DNA of 64,000 nt, from NCBI GenBank assembly GCA_015057705.1, contig SVDU01000014.1:62001-126000 (forward strand), written 5' to 3'. Shown here piece by piece: positions 1 through 6,985 of this stretch. Below the pieces are notes generated by a model. That model ran no database searches, was not told the DNA's origin, and saw only the letters and a list, made by a program, of their open reading frames with translations. The translations under genes and the position numbers were made by a program. The stretch's first letter is position 1. Each line of letters starts with the position of its first letter. The stretch comes from Paenibacillaceae bacterium. Its GTDB lineage: Bacteria > Bacillota > Clostridia > Lachnospirales > Lachnospiraceae.

Positions 1-1
1 A

Positions 2-1699
2 AAGAATTTAACCGGTATATTTCCTGAGATTACAAAAGATGTGTTAAAGCTGGCAGATGGTGCTGTAACACTTCATGGAGTATGCAATGACAGGAAGTAT
101 CAGATTCAGCTCAAAGCAGTGCATATGAACGATGCATCGGAACTGATGAGCGAGACTGAAGGAATGAATGATGCAGAACAGACGCTGCTGGCAGTTTATT
201 TATTTGATGAAACAGAGATTCTAACATATAAACAGATGGTAGATGACCAGAAGATGGTCGCAGGTCTTATTTATCTGGATAACTACGATGAGGCATTGGA
301 AAGCGTAGAAGAAGTACGTCGCTCACTTTTAACTGCACTCATTGACCGGAAGATCACTAAGTACATCACCACTATGAATGGAATTGTAAAAAAGCTGGAG
401 AAAGATAAGTACTTCATTGCCATCAAGCAGTGTTACATCGCAGAACTGAAAGAAAACCGTTTTTCCATTCTGGAAGAGGTTAAGACTGTCAATATCGGCA
501 ATGAAATGTCGGTTACATTAAGTATTGGTCTTGGAATGAACGGTGACAGTTACTATAAGAATTTAGATTTTGCAAGAATTGCTATTGATATGGCACTTGG
601 GCGCGGCGGCGACCAGGCAGTGATCAAGGATGGAGAACGAATCCAGTACTTTGGAGGAAAAGCTCCCCAGGTGGAGAAGACAACCCGTGTAAAGGCCCGT
701 GTAAAGGCACATGCACTGCGGGAACTGATGGAAACCAAGGATCGGATCTTAATTATGGGACACCGCCTGACTGATATCGATTCCTTTGGCGCTGCCGTTG
801 GAATCTACCGGATTGCTACTGCCATGGATAAAAAGGCTAATATTGTTATTAATGAAGTCACCACATCCGTCCGTCCCATGAAGGACCGGTTTGTGGGAAA
901 TCCGGATTATCCGGAGGATTTATTTTTAAAAGGTGATGCAGCAGCCAGTCTGGTTGATGCCAATACCCTGCTTGTTGTAGTAGATGTGAACCGGCCAAGC
1001 ATTACCGATGAACCCCAGCTCCTTCGTATGGTGAAAACCATTGTGGTTCTGGATCATCACAGACAGAGCAGTGAGATCATTGATAATGCGGTTTTATCCT
1101 ATGTAGAGCCGTATGCATCCTCAGCCTGTGAGATGGTAGCTGAGGTGCTTCAGTACATTGCAGATGGAATTAAGATCAAATCTGCGGAAGCAGATGCTCT
1201 ATATGCAGGAATTGTGATCGATACCCATAATTTCACTAATCAGACAGGTGTAAGAACCTTTGAAGCGGCTGCCTTTTTAAGAAGGAACGGTGCAGATGTT
1301 GTCCGTGTCAGGAAGCTGTTCCGGGATGATCTTGATGATTATAAGGCAAAAGCGGAAGCAGTGAGAGAGGCTGAGATCTTTGAAGGAAACTTTGCTATCA
1401 GTACATGCCCTTCTGAGGGAATAGACAGCCCAACCGTAGTAGGTGCACAGGCAGCCAATGAACTGTTAGATATATCGGGAATTAAGGCCTCTGTGGTTAT
1501 GACAGAGTATAACAATACGGTATATTTAAGCGCCCGTTCCATTGACGAAGTCAATGTACAGGTGATGATGGAGAAGCTTGGCGGCGGCGGACACAGAACC
1601 ATTGCAGGTGCCCAGCTTGCCGGTGTAAGCATAGAAGAAGCAAGAAACCAGGTAAAAGCGGTTATTAAAGAGATGTTAGAGAAGGGAGACATATCATAA
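2..1699 (+). CDS. gdpP: Cyclic-di-AMP phosphodiesterase GdpP, C-terminal part (cut by window edge)
   Basis: The frame is open to the left edge, so the N-terminal membrane segments and most of the PAS region lie outside the window. What remains is a degenerate GGDEF-like region followed by a DHH-DHHA1 phosphodiesterase. The DHH part shows [16 protein letters not shown] (about 756-800), a VVVDVNRPS strand and the name-giving DHH triad (1052-1060). The DHHA1 part ends with [12 protein letters not shown] (about 1580-1615). GdpP hydrolyses c-di-AMP to pApA at the membrane, affecting potassium and osmolyte balance and wall stress tolerance. It precedes rplI and dnaB as in many Firmicutes, and its TAA overlaps the rplI ATG by one base, so the genes are translationally coupled. 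Confidence 0.93.
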   Translation, partial: KNLTGIFPEITKDVLKLADGAVTLHGVCNDRKYQIQLKAVHMNDASELMSETEGMNDAEQTLLAVYLFDETEILTYKQMVDDQKMVAGLIYLDNYDEALESVEEVRRSLLTALIDRKITKYITTMNGIVKKLEKDKYFIAIKQCYIAELKENRFSILEEVKTVNIGNEMSVTLSIGLGMNGDSYYKNLDFARIAIDMALGRGGDQAVIKDGERIQYFGGKAPQVEKTTRVKARVKAHALRELMETKDRILIMGHRLTDIDSFGAAVGIYRIATAMDKKANIVINEVTTSVRPMKDRFVGNPDYPEDLFLKGDAAASLVDANTLLVVVDVNRPSITDEPQLLRMVKTIVVLDHHRQSSEIIDNAVLSYVEPYASSACEMVAEVLQYIADGIKIKSAEADALYAGIVIDTHNFTNQTGVRTFEAAAFLRRNGADVVRVRKLFRDDLDDYKAKAEAVREAEIFEGNFAISTCPSEGIDSPTVVGAQAANELLDISGIKASVVMTEYNNTVYLSARSIDEVNVQVMMEKLGGGGHRTIAGAQLAGVSIEEARNQVKAVIKEMLEKGDIS

Positions 1700-2145
1700 T
1701 GGATATTGTATTATTAGAAGATGTAAAAGCACTGGGAAAAAAGGGACAGATCGTAAAGGTTAATGACGGATATGCAAGAAATTTCATTCTCCCGAAAAAA
1801 CTGGGAATGGAAGCAAATACAAAAAATTTAAATGACTTAAAGCTTCAGAAAGCCAATGAAGCGAAGATCGCAGCAGATCAGCTGGAAGCAGCAAAAGAGC
1901 TGGGTAAGAAGATTGAAGAAGCTTCCATTACCCTGACAATCCGCGCAGGGGAAGGCGGAAGAGCATTTGGTTCCGTATCCAGTAAGGAGATTGCCCAGGC
2001 GATTACAAACCAGCTTGGATTTGATATTGATAAAAAGAAACTGGTTCTTCCTGAACCGTTAAAGACATTTGGTACCCATGAGGTTCCTGTTAAGCTTCAT
2101 AAGGATGTAACTGCGAAATTAAATGTTAAGGTAATAGAGAGCTAG
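1699..2145 (+). CDS. rplI: 50S ribosomal protein bL9
   Basis: 148 residues, the normal length for bL9. The N-terminal rRNA-binding domain carries the [20 protein letters not shown] signature (residues 13-32). A long connecting helix and a C-terminal domain (about 75-148) follow. It sits between gdpP, whose stop overlaps this start as TAATG, and dnaB eleven bases on, which is the standard Firmicutes order. It is a structural protein of the large subunit at the base of the L1 stalk. Confidence 0.97.
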   Translation: MDIVLLEDVKALGKKGQIVKVNDGYARNFILPKKLGMEANTKNLNDLKLQKANEAKIAADQLEAAKELGKKIEEASITLTIRAGEGGRAFGSVSSKEIAQAITNQLGFDIDKKKLVLPEPLKTFGTHEVPVKLHKDVTAKLNVKVIES

Positions 2146-2156
2146 GAGGCACAGAT

Positions 2157-3491
2157 ATGGATGAGGCCCTGATCAAACGGATACTCCCTCACAGCATTGA
2201 GGCCGAGCAGTCCGTCATCGGATCCATGCTGATGGATCGGGATGCGATCATTGCTGCTTCCGAGATCGTTACAGCAGGAGATTTTTATCAGCACCAGTAT
2301 GGCGTCATGTTTGAGGCCATGCTGGAGCTTTTTAATGAGAATCTGCCGGTAGACTTAATCACTTTGCAGAACCGTTTAAAAGAAAAAGATGTTCCCCCTG
2401 AGGTTTCCAGCCTGGAATTTGTAAGAGATATCATTACAACGGTTCCAACCTCTGCGAATGTAAGGTCCTATGCTAAAATCGTACGGGACAAGGCTGTATT
2501 AAGGCGTCTGATTAAGATAAACGAGGATATAGCCAATACCTGTTATGCAGGAAAGGAACCGCTGGAGGATATTCTGGCTAATACAGAGAAAACCATATTT
2601 AACTTACTCCAGAACCGTAATTCCGGAGATTTCGTACCCATTCGCCAGGTAGCCATGAATGTACTGGAGAAAATTGAGGAAGCCTCCAAGAATCAGGGAA
2701 CCGTAACAGGAGTGCCAACCGGCTTTATTGATCTGGATTATAAGACTTCCGGACTTCAGCCGTCTGATTTCGTTCTGATTGCGGCCCGTCCTTCTATGGG
2801 TAAGACTGCGTTCGTATTGAATCTGGTAGATCATATAGCCGTGAAGAAGGGGCTTCCAGCCATGGTATTCAGTCTGGAGATGTCAAAGGAGCAGTTAGTA
2901 AACCGTATGCTGGCTATGGAGTCCAATGTAGACTCTCAGAAGTTAAGGACGGGAACGTTATCGGACAGTGACTGGGATGCGGTAGTGGAAGGAATCGGGG
3001 TAATAGGAAATTCCAAGTTAATTATAGATGATACCCCAGGAATTTCAATTATGGAGCTGCGTTCCAGGTGCAGGAAGATGAAGTTAGAATATGGGTTAAG
3101 CGTTGTAATTATTGACTACTTACAGTTGATGAGCGGAAGCGGAAAAGGCGGAGAGAATCGTCAGCAGGAGATTTCCGAGATTTCCCGATCATTAAAAGCC
3201 CTTGCAAGAGAGTTAAGTGCTCCGGTAATAGCGCTATCCCAGTTAAGCCGAGCCTGTGAGACAAGGCCCGATCATCGGCCGATGTTGTCGGATCTTAGAG
3301 AGTCGGGAGCGATCGAGCAGGATGCCGATGTGGTTATGTTTTTGTATCGAGATGATTATTATAATAAGGATACTGATATGCCGAATATTGCGGAAGTTAT
3401 TATAGCCAAGCAGAGAAATGGTCCGATTGGGACGGTGAATCTGGTGTGGAGGCCGGAGTATACGAAGTTTGCAAACATGGCCCGGCAATGA
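2157..3491 (+). CDS. dnaB: Replicative DNA helicase DnaB
   Basis: 444 residues, full length for the DnaB/DnaC(Bsu) hexameric replicative helicase. The N-terminal primase-interaction domain is at residues 1-105, and the RecA-like ATPase runs from about 180. The Walker A loop AARPSMGKT is at 209-217 and the Walker B strand VVIIDYLQLM near 318. The ribosome site (ctaggaggcacagat) sits in the 11-base gap after rplI. It unwinds parental DNA at the fork and recruits primase. No intein is present in the ATPase motifs. Its stop lies only five bases before a very large palindrome that probably terminates the operon. Confidence 0.97.
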   Translation: MDEALIKRILPHSIEAEQSVIGSMLMDRDAIIAASEIVTAGDFYQHQYGVMFEAMLELFNENLPVDLITLQNRLKEKDVPPEVSSLEFVRDIITTVPTSANVRSYAKIVRDKAVLRRLIKINEDIANTCYAGKEPLEDILANTEKTIFNLLQNRNSGDFVPIRQVAMNVLEKIEEASKNQGTVTGVPTGFIDLDYKTSGLQPSDFVLIAARPSMGKTAFVLNLVDHIAVKKGLPAMVFSLEMSKEQLVNRMLAMESNVDSQKLRTGTLSDSDWDAVVEGIGVIGNSKLIIDDTPGISIMELRSRCRKMKLEYGLSVVIIDYLQLMSGSGKGGENRQQEISEISRSLKALARELSAPVIALSQLSRACETRPDHRPMLSDLRESGAIEQDADVVMFLYRDDYYNKDTDMPNIAEVIIAKQRNGPIGTVNLVWRPEYTKFANMARQ

Positions 3492-3496
3492 GCAGG

Positions 3497-3570
3497 ATAG
3501 AAAAAGGGGTAGGCCCACCCTCAGAAACAAATGCATTTGTTTCTGAGGGTGGGCCTACCCCTTTTTCTAT
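3497..3570. repeat. 74-bp perfect palindrome without spacer, probable bidirectional terminator
   Basis: Two 37-base arms are exactly complementary around a centre at 3533/3534 (ATGCAT). Each arm runs outward through GTTTCTGAGGGTGGGCC, then TACCCC, a run of five T (A on the other side) and CTAT. As RNA the hairpin would be extremely stable, with A5 entering and U5 leaving, so it could end transcripts from both directions. The arms are far longer than a normal intrinsic terminator and the repeat looks like a mobile or REP-like palindromic element. Confidence 0.85.
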
Positions 3571-3627
3571 GGAGCGAACGCTCCCCATCTGGTAGAAAAA
3601 TTGTTTCACAATTTTTCTACCAGATGG
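3571..3627. repeat. Two further inverted repeats adjoining the 74-bp palindrome
   Basis: Immediately after the large palindrome come two more. GGAGCGAACGCTCC (3571-3584) has six-base arms around AA. A second hairpin has 20-base perfect arms, 3585-3604 and 3608-3627, separated by TTC; the arms read CCATCTGGTAGAAAAATTGT and its complement. Three abutting hairpins in 131 bases suggest one composite repeat element rather than independent terminators. Confidence 0.8.
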
Positions 3628-3644
3628 CTCCTGCGGCCTCCCGT

Positions 3645-3690
3645 CCCCCCTTTATCTTTATCTTTATCTTCCCCCCCCCCTTCGAAAAAT
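3645..3690. repeat. Low-complexity tract: C6, three TTTATC units, C10
   Basis: Directly downstream of the palindromes lies a C6 run, then TTTATC three times (3651-3668), then C10 (3671-3680) and further C-rich sequence to about 3700. Homopolymers and short tandem units of this kind are prone to slippage. The tract lies about 125 bases upstream of the MerR-like gene and could alter promoter spacing, but no clear promoter is visible around it. Confidence 0.6.
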
Positions 3691-3804
3691 CCCCTCCCCC
3701 ATAAAAAAAATTTCAACATCTTATTCATAATCCGTATCATACCCGCATAAGATATAAATAGTAAGGTTATGAAAACTAAACGAACCAAAGGAGAGGATAT
3801 AGCT

Positions 3805-4464
3805 ATGGCTGAGATACATTACTTAATATCGGATGCATCAAAAAAGGTTGATGTAGAATCCCATGTCCTTAGATACTGGGAGGACGAGCTAGAGTTAAAC
3901 ATTCCCAGAAATGAAATGGGACACCGGTATTACACCGAAGCACACATCCGTTTATTCAAGCAGATCAAGGACTTAAAGGAAAAGGGATATCAGTTAAAAG
4001 CCATTAAGACAGCGCTTGAAAAAGTCATTGGGGACGGGAAGGATCCGGTTATACCTGATGAGTTATTGGAGGGGCAGATGACCCAGGAATTAAAAGACAG
4101 TGGATTAGCCGGAGAAGACGGCGAGTCAGGCCTGGAGGTACATAACACAGCACAGGTCTCTATTGCACAGGGAAAGATGGAACAGTTTCAGGAAATCATG
4201 AATCACATCATTGGACGTGCGTTGGAGTTAAATAATGAGCAGTTGAGCCAGGACGTCAGCAGTCTGGTCAATGACAAGGTCATTAAGGAAATGGAATACT
4301 TAATGAACCTGAAAGAAGAAAAAGAAGAAGAGCGCTACAAACAGTTGGACGAGCTGCTTCGTACCTATCAAAAAGATAACAAAGGCCGTGCAGAAGCTGC
4401 AGCATCCAAGATCCCCTTCTTCAACCGCAAAAAGAAATTTGGTCGAAACGGAAAAAAGTTATAG
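3805..4464 (+). CDS. MerR-family DNA-binding regulator with coiled-coil tail
   Basis: 219 residues from the ATG at 3805, chosen because AAAGGAGAGG lies eight bases upstream; an in-frame ATG at 3769 has no such site. Residues 3-72 form a MerR-type winged helix: a first helix, VLRYWEDEL, a wing with GHRYYTEAHIRLF, then IKDLKEKGYQLKAIK. The remainder is charged and helical with no metal-binding cysteines or obvious effector domain, ending in a basic tail. It stands alone between repeats and a terminator, so its target cannot be inferred. Similar single-domain MerR proteins in Lachnospiraceae are usually labelled only helix-turn-helix proteins. Confidence 0.8.
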   Translation: MAEIHYLISDASKKVDVESHVLRYWEDELELNIPRNEMGHRYYTEAHIRLFKQIKDLKEKGYQLKAIKTALEKVIGDGKDPVIPDELLEGQMTQELKDSGLAGEDGESGLEVHNTAQVSIAQGKMEQFQEIMNHIIGRALELNNEQLSQDVSSLVNDKVIKEMEYLMNLKEEKEEERYKQLDELLRTYQKDNKGRAEAAASKIPFFNRKKKFGRNGKKL

Positions 4465-4509
4465 CATTCTCTCACTTTCAGATAAAAAGAGCCGAGAAAC
4501 GGCTCAGGC

Positions 4510-4554
4510 AAAAAATCCGCAGTTGCCACTGAAAGTGTAAACTGCGGATTTTTT
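4510..4554. terminator. Bidirectional intrinsic terminator
   Basis: A 15-base perfect inverted repeat, AAAAAATCCGCAGTT (4510-4524) and its complement (4540-4554), with a 15-base loop. A6 and T6 at the ends make it usable on both strands. It separates the plus-strand MerR gene from the convergent minus-strand hydrolase. Confidence 0.88.
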
Positions 4555-4562
4555 ACAACGTC

Positions 4563-5279
4563 TTAATTCTCAGAACAAGCTTCCACAAACCTCTTAAAAA
4601 GCCGAAAAGCTTCCTCATTCTTTTCCCATAGATATTCCGGATGCCACTGAACTCCTACAAAGAAGGGATATCCAGGCATTTCCATCGCCTCAATCAAACC
4701 ATCCGAAGAGTAAGCCGATGCAATCAGTCCCTGCCCCAAGTCCTTAACGGCCTGATGATGCATGCTGTTAACCCGTAATGTATCCATACCAGCAATTTCC
4801 CTCAGCATCGTTCCCTTGTTCAAAGAAACCGTATGGCTGGGCATATGATATGCAAATGGCTGCGTATGTGCGATAGGAAAATCTGATTTTGTCATAGAGA
4901 AGATATCCTGCCAGATCGTCCCGCCCATAGCGATATTCAACACCTGAATCCCTCTGCAGATCCCAAGAACCGGCTTCTGTTTCTCCAGAATAAATGGCAG
5001 CAGCCCAATCTCCATCCGATCCCTTGCCTCCGATACATTGCCGCAGTGTACCTGTGTTTCCTCACCAAACAAAAACGGATGAACATCCGGTCCACCAGTA
5101 AACAAAAAACCATCCAGCTCATCAGCCAACTGCTTCAGTTCTTCCTCATCAGCCTCCAGCGGCATAACAACCGGAATCCCTCCCGCGGCCTTTAAAGCGC
5201 GTAAATAGGTAGGTCTCATCTTAATATCATTATTATCCGTATCATGGGCAGGCGTCAATCCTATCAGCGGTTTTTTCAT
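4563..5279 (-). CDS. Class I glutamine-amidotransferase-like (peptidase C26) hydrolase
   Basis: 238 residues, typical of the PuuD-type gamma-glutamyl hydrolase group. The nucleophile elbow GICRGIQ places the catalytic cysteine at 108, and QWHPE near 211-215 supplies His and Glu. An early GGPDVHP motif (62-68) is characteristic of this family. The likely reaction is hydrolysis of a gamma-glutamyl amide, as for gamma-glutamyl-GABA, but no polyamine pathway genes are adjacent and the substrate is unknown. It is read from an ATG preceded by GAAAGGAAG, in its own unit downstream of the ferredoxin terminator. Confidence 0.87.
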   Translation of the reverse strand: MKKPLIGLTPAHDTDNNDIKMRPTYLRALKAAGGIPVVMPLEADEEELKQLADELDGFLFTGGPDVHPFLFGEETQVHCGNVSEARDRMEIGLLPFILEKQKPVLGICRGIQVLNIAMGGTIWQDIFSMTKSDFPIAHTQPFAYHMPSHTVSLNKGTMLREIAGMDTLRVNSMHHQAVKDLGQGLIASAYSSDGLIEAMEMPGYPFFVGVQWHPEYLWEKNEEAFRLFKRFVEACSEN

Positions 5280-5335
5280 ACTAACTTCCTTTCACAACTA
5301 ACATAAGTGATAATAAAAAGATATGGAAATCAATA

Positions 5336-5365
5336 ACAAAATGCCCCTCCCTTACGGAAGAGGCA
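5336..5365 (-). terminator. Intrinsic terminator after the ferredoxin gene
   Basis: On the minus strand TGCCTCTTCC and GGGAGGGGCA form a 10-bp stem with two G-U pairs and a GTAA loop, followed by TTTTGTT. It lies 18 bases after the ferredoxin stop. Confidence 0.8.
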
Positions 5366-5382
5366 TATATGTATTCAAATAA

Positions 5383-5553
5383 TTAAGCTTCAGAAATAGC
5401 TCCTGTTGGGCATACGCCTTCACATGCGCCGCAATCGATACAAGCATCTGCATCAATAACAAACTGAGAATCACCCTGGCTGATAGCGCTTACTGGGCAT
5501 TCGCCTTCGCATGAACCGCAACTAACACAAGCGTCACTAATAACACGTGCCAT
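5383..5553 (-). CDS. 2[4Fe-4S] ferredoxin
   Basis: A 56-residue clostridial ferredoxin. It has two classic clusters: CVSCGSCEGECP (residues 9-20) and CIDCGACEGVCP (38-49), each C-x2-C-x2-C-x3-C-P. AAGGAGG sits nine bases before the ATG. This small acidic cytoplasmic electron carrier serves pyruvate:ferredoxin oxidoreductase, hydrogenases and radical-SAM reduction. It lies just downstream of the pyruvate formate-lyase activase, in the same direction but with its own promoter, so a role in reducing the activase cluster is plausible but not shown. Confidence 0.96.
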   Translation of the reverse strand: MARVISDACVSCGSCEGECPVSAISQGDSQFVIDADACIDCGACEGVCPTGAISEA

Positions 5554-5590
5554 GATAAATAACCTCCTTATATTCTATACATTTTTCTAT

Positions 5591-5619
5591 ATTTTATACT
5601 ATTAATAAAATTTAATCAA
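5591..5619 (-). promoter_or_regulatory. Probable sigma-A promoter of the ferredoxin gene
   Basis: On the minus strand TTGATT (5614-5619) and TAAAAT (5591-5596) are separated by 17 bases in an AT-rich stretch between pflA and the ferredoxin gene. It gives a leader of about 35 bases. Confidence 0.55.
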
Positions 5620-5648
5620 GTAGAAAATGTAACAATTAATGTTTAATT

Positions 5649-6416
5649 TTAGGAGCAATAAGGATCAGGGGCATTAGTCCGGGCATCCCTGATTCCGGTA
5701 AGAATGATTTTCTTAGCCGATAGAGCATCTTCCTTAGATAAAGGTGGAACGCCTTTCAGCGGATAATCCATCCCCATACTTTCATATTTCACCTTTCCCA
5801 TATCATGATAGGGAAGGACATCCAGGGCCTTCACGTTTTTTAACTGTCCGATAAAGCGTCCAAGATGGTATAAATCTGCTGATTCGTCTGTGATGCCGGG
5901 CACCACCACATGGCGGATCCAGACAGGAATTTCTTTTTCATCAAGATAGCGGGCAAAATCCAGAATAGCTGCATTGGAATGACCAGTTAAGGGTTTGTGC
6001 CTGATATCATTAATCTGCTTGATATCCAGCATGACCAGACTGGTTGAAGCAAGAAGACGGTCTATTTTCCTTAAATATTCTTCATTGCCTCTATTAAATG
6101 TCACTCCAGAGGTATCCAGACAGGTATGAATATCCTTTTTTCTTGCTGCTTCAAACAGCTGGGTAAGAAAATCCAGCTGCATCAGCGGCTCACCGCCTGT
6201 GGCTGTGATACCTCCGCCCCGGTAAAAATGCCGGGACGACTCATATTGCTTTAATATTTCCTCAACGGTCATCTGACTGCCGCCTGCCAGCTCCCAGGTA
6301 TCCGGGTTGTGGCAGTACTGGCAGCGCATGGGGCAGCCCTGAAAAAATACCACCATGCGCACGCCTGGACCGTCGACGGTACCAAAACTTTCAATGGAAT
6401 GGATACGTCCTGTCAT
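5649..6416 (-). CDS. pflA: Pyruvate formate-lyase activating enzyme (radical SAM)
   Basis: 255 residues, the size of a canonical PFL activase with no extra ferredoxin domain. The radical-SAM cluster motif is C28-x3-C32-x2-C35 in GCPMRCQYCHNP. The SAM-binding TATGGEP motif follows at about 74-79. The enzyme uses reduced [4Fe-4S] and S-adenosylmethionine to abstract a hydrogen from the glycine of its partner's RVSGYA loop. Here the partner would be the separate small radical-domain protein encoded 26 bases upstream, rather than the C-terminus of a full-length lyase. It is the last gene of the four-gene pfl operon. Confidence 0.95.
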   Translation of the reverse strand: MTGRIHSIESFGTVDGPGVRMVVFFQGCPMRCQYCHNPDTWELAGGSQMTVEEILKQYESSRHFYRGGGITATGGEPLMQLDFLTQLFEAARKKDIHTCLDTSGVTFNRGNEEYLRKIDRLLASTSLVMLDIKQINDIRHKPLTGHSNAAILDFARYLDEKEIPVWIRHVVVPGITDESADLYHLGRFIGQLKNVKALDVLPYHDMGKVKYESMGMDYPLKGVPPLSKEDALSAKKIILTGIRDARTNAPDPYCS

Positions 6417-6442
6417 AAGTGCTTCGCCTTCTTTTCTGATTG

Positions 6443-6688
6443 TTACATATTGCTGTGGAATGTACGGGAGATAACCTCATCCTGCTGTTCTTTTGAAAGC
6501 TTGATAAAGTTAACTGCATAACCGGACACACGAACGGTCAGCTGAGGATAGTTCTCCGGATGCTTTTGTGCGTCCAGAAGAGTATCCTTTGTAAAAACAT
6601 TGACATTTAAGTGATGTCCGCCTTCTTGTACATAGCCATCTAATAAGTTCACGAGATTGTCGATTTGAGATTCACTGATATTTGCCAT
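6443..6688 (-). CDS. Stand-alone glycyl-radical domain of pyruvate formate-lyase (GrcA-like)
   Basis: 81 residues corresponding to the C-terminal end of ordinary PflB. They include [10 protein letters not shown], a [15 protein letters not shown] loop with the radical glycine at residue 56, and a terminal [16 protein letters not shown] that matches the E. coli PflB and GrcA/YfiD tail. The ribosome site AAGGAGG lies eight bases before the chosen ATG; another ATG five bases upstream is out of frame. In E. coli GrcA is a spare part for oxygen-damaged PFL. Here the neighbouring PflB has no radical domain of its own, so this protein is probably an obligatory subunit. pflA follows it. Confidence 0.92.
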   Translation of the reverse strand: MANISESQIDNLVNLLDGYVQEGGHHLNVNVFTKDTLLDAQKHPENYPQLTVRVSGYAVNFIKLSKEQQDEVISRTFHSNM

Positions 6689-6736
6689 TGCATTATCCTC
6701 CTTATGTGTTTTCGTTCATTTGGTATTCCTGACTGC

Positions 6737-6973
6737 CTATTGGTCATCCTCTTCCCGGTCCATGCCCTTAAACAGAGTAGGAACGCGGCAGGCTACATCG
6801 CCTTCGGCACAGTCAAGAGAATTAGTTGTCGTAACTGTCTTTGCCATAGTCTTATGGGCGTTTACGGTACCGTCCTCAGCTACAAGGATATTCATATGAC
6901 CGCCGTTGTTGGTCATAAAGGAATCCAGCATTGAAACGATATCATCAATTTGTTTTTCATTTGGATCTGCCAT
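6737..6973 (-). CDS. Degenerate glycyl-radical-domain-like protein in the pfl operon
   Basis: 78 residues from an ATG eight bases after AGGAG. An in-frame GTG at 6982 overlaps that ribosome site and is rejected. The first half resembles the stand-alone radical domain: QIDDIVSMLDSFM and GGHMNILVAED here correspond to [13 protein letters not shown] and [10 protein letters not shown] there. The second half diverges: the RVSGYA loop is gone and is replaced by a segment with two cysteines (DCAEGDVACRVP) and an acidic end. It cannot carry the usual glycyl radical. It lies 12 bases after the pflB core and 48 before the active radical domain, so co-expression is expected. The function is unknown; a structural or regulatory third subunit, or a redox-sensing decoy, are possibilities. 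Confidence 0.75.
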   Translation of the reverse strand: MADPNEKQIDDIVSMLDSFMTNNGGHMNILVAEDGTVNAHKTMAKTVTTTNSLDCAEGDVACRVPTLFKGMDREEDDQ

Positions 6974-6985
6974 AACAGCCACTCC

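Noticed and set aside
6309..6934. Plus-strand open frames opposite the pfl small genes
   Set aside because: They mirror the conserved minus-strand radical-domain and activase genes and have no ribosome sites or protein-like composition.
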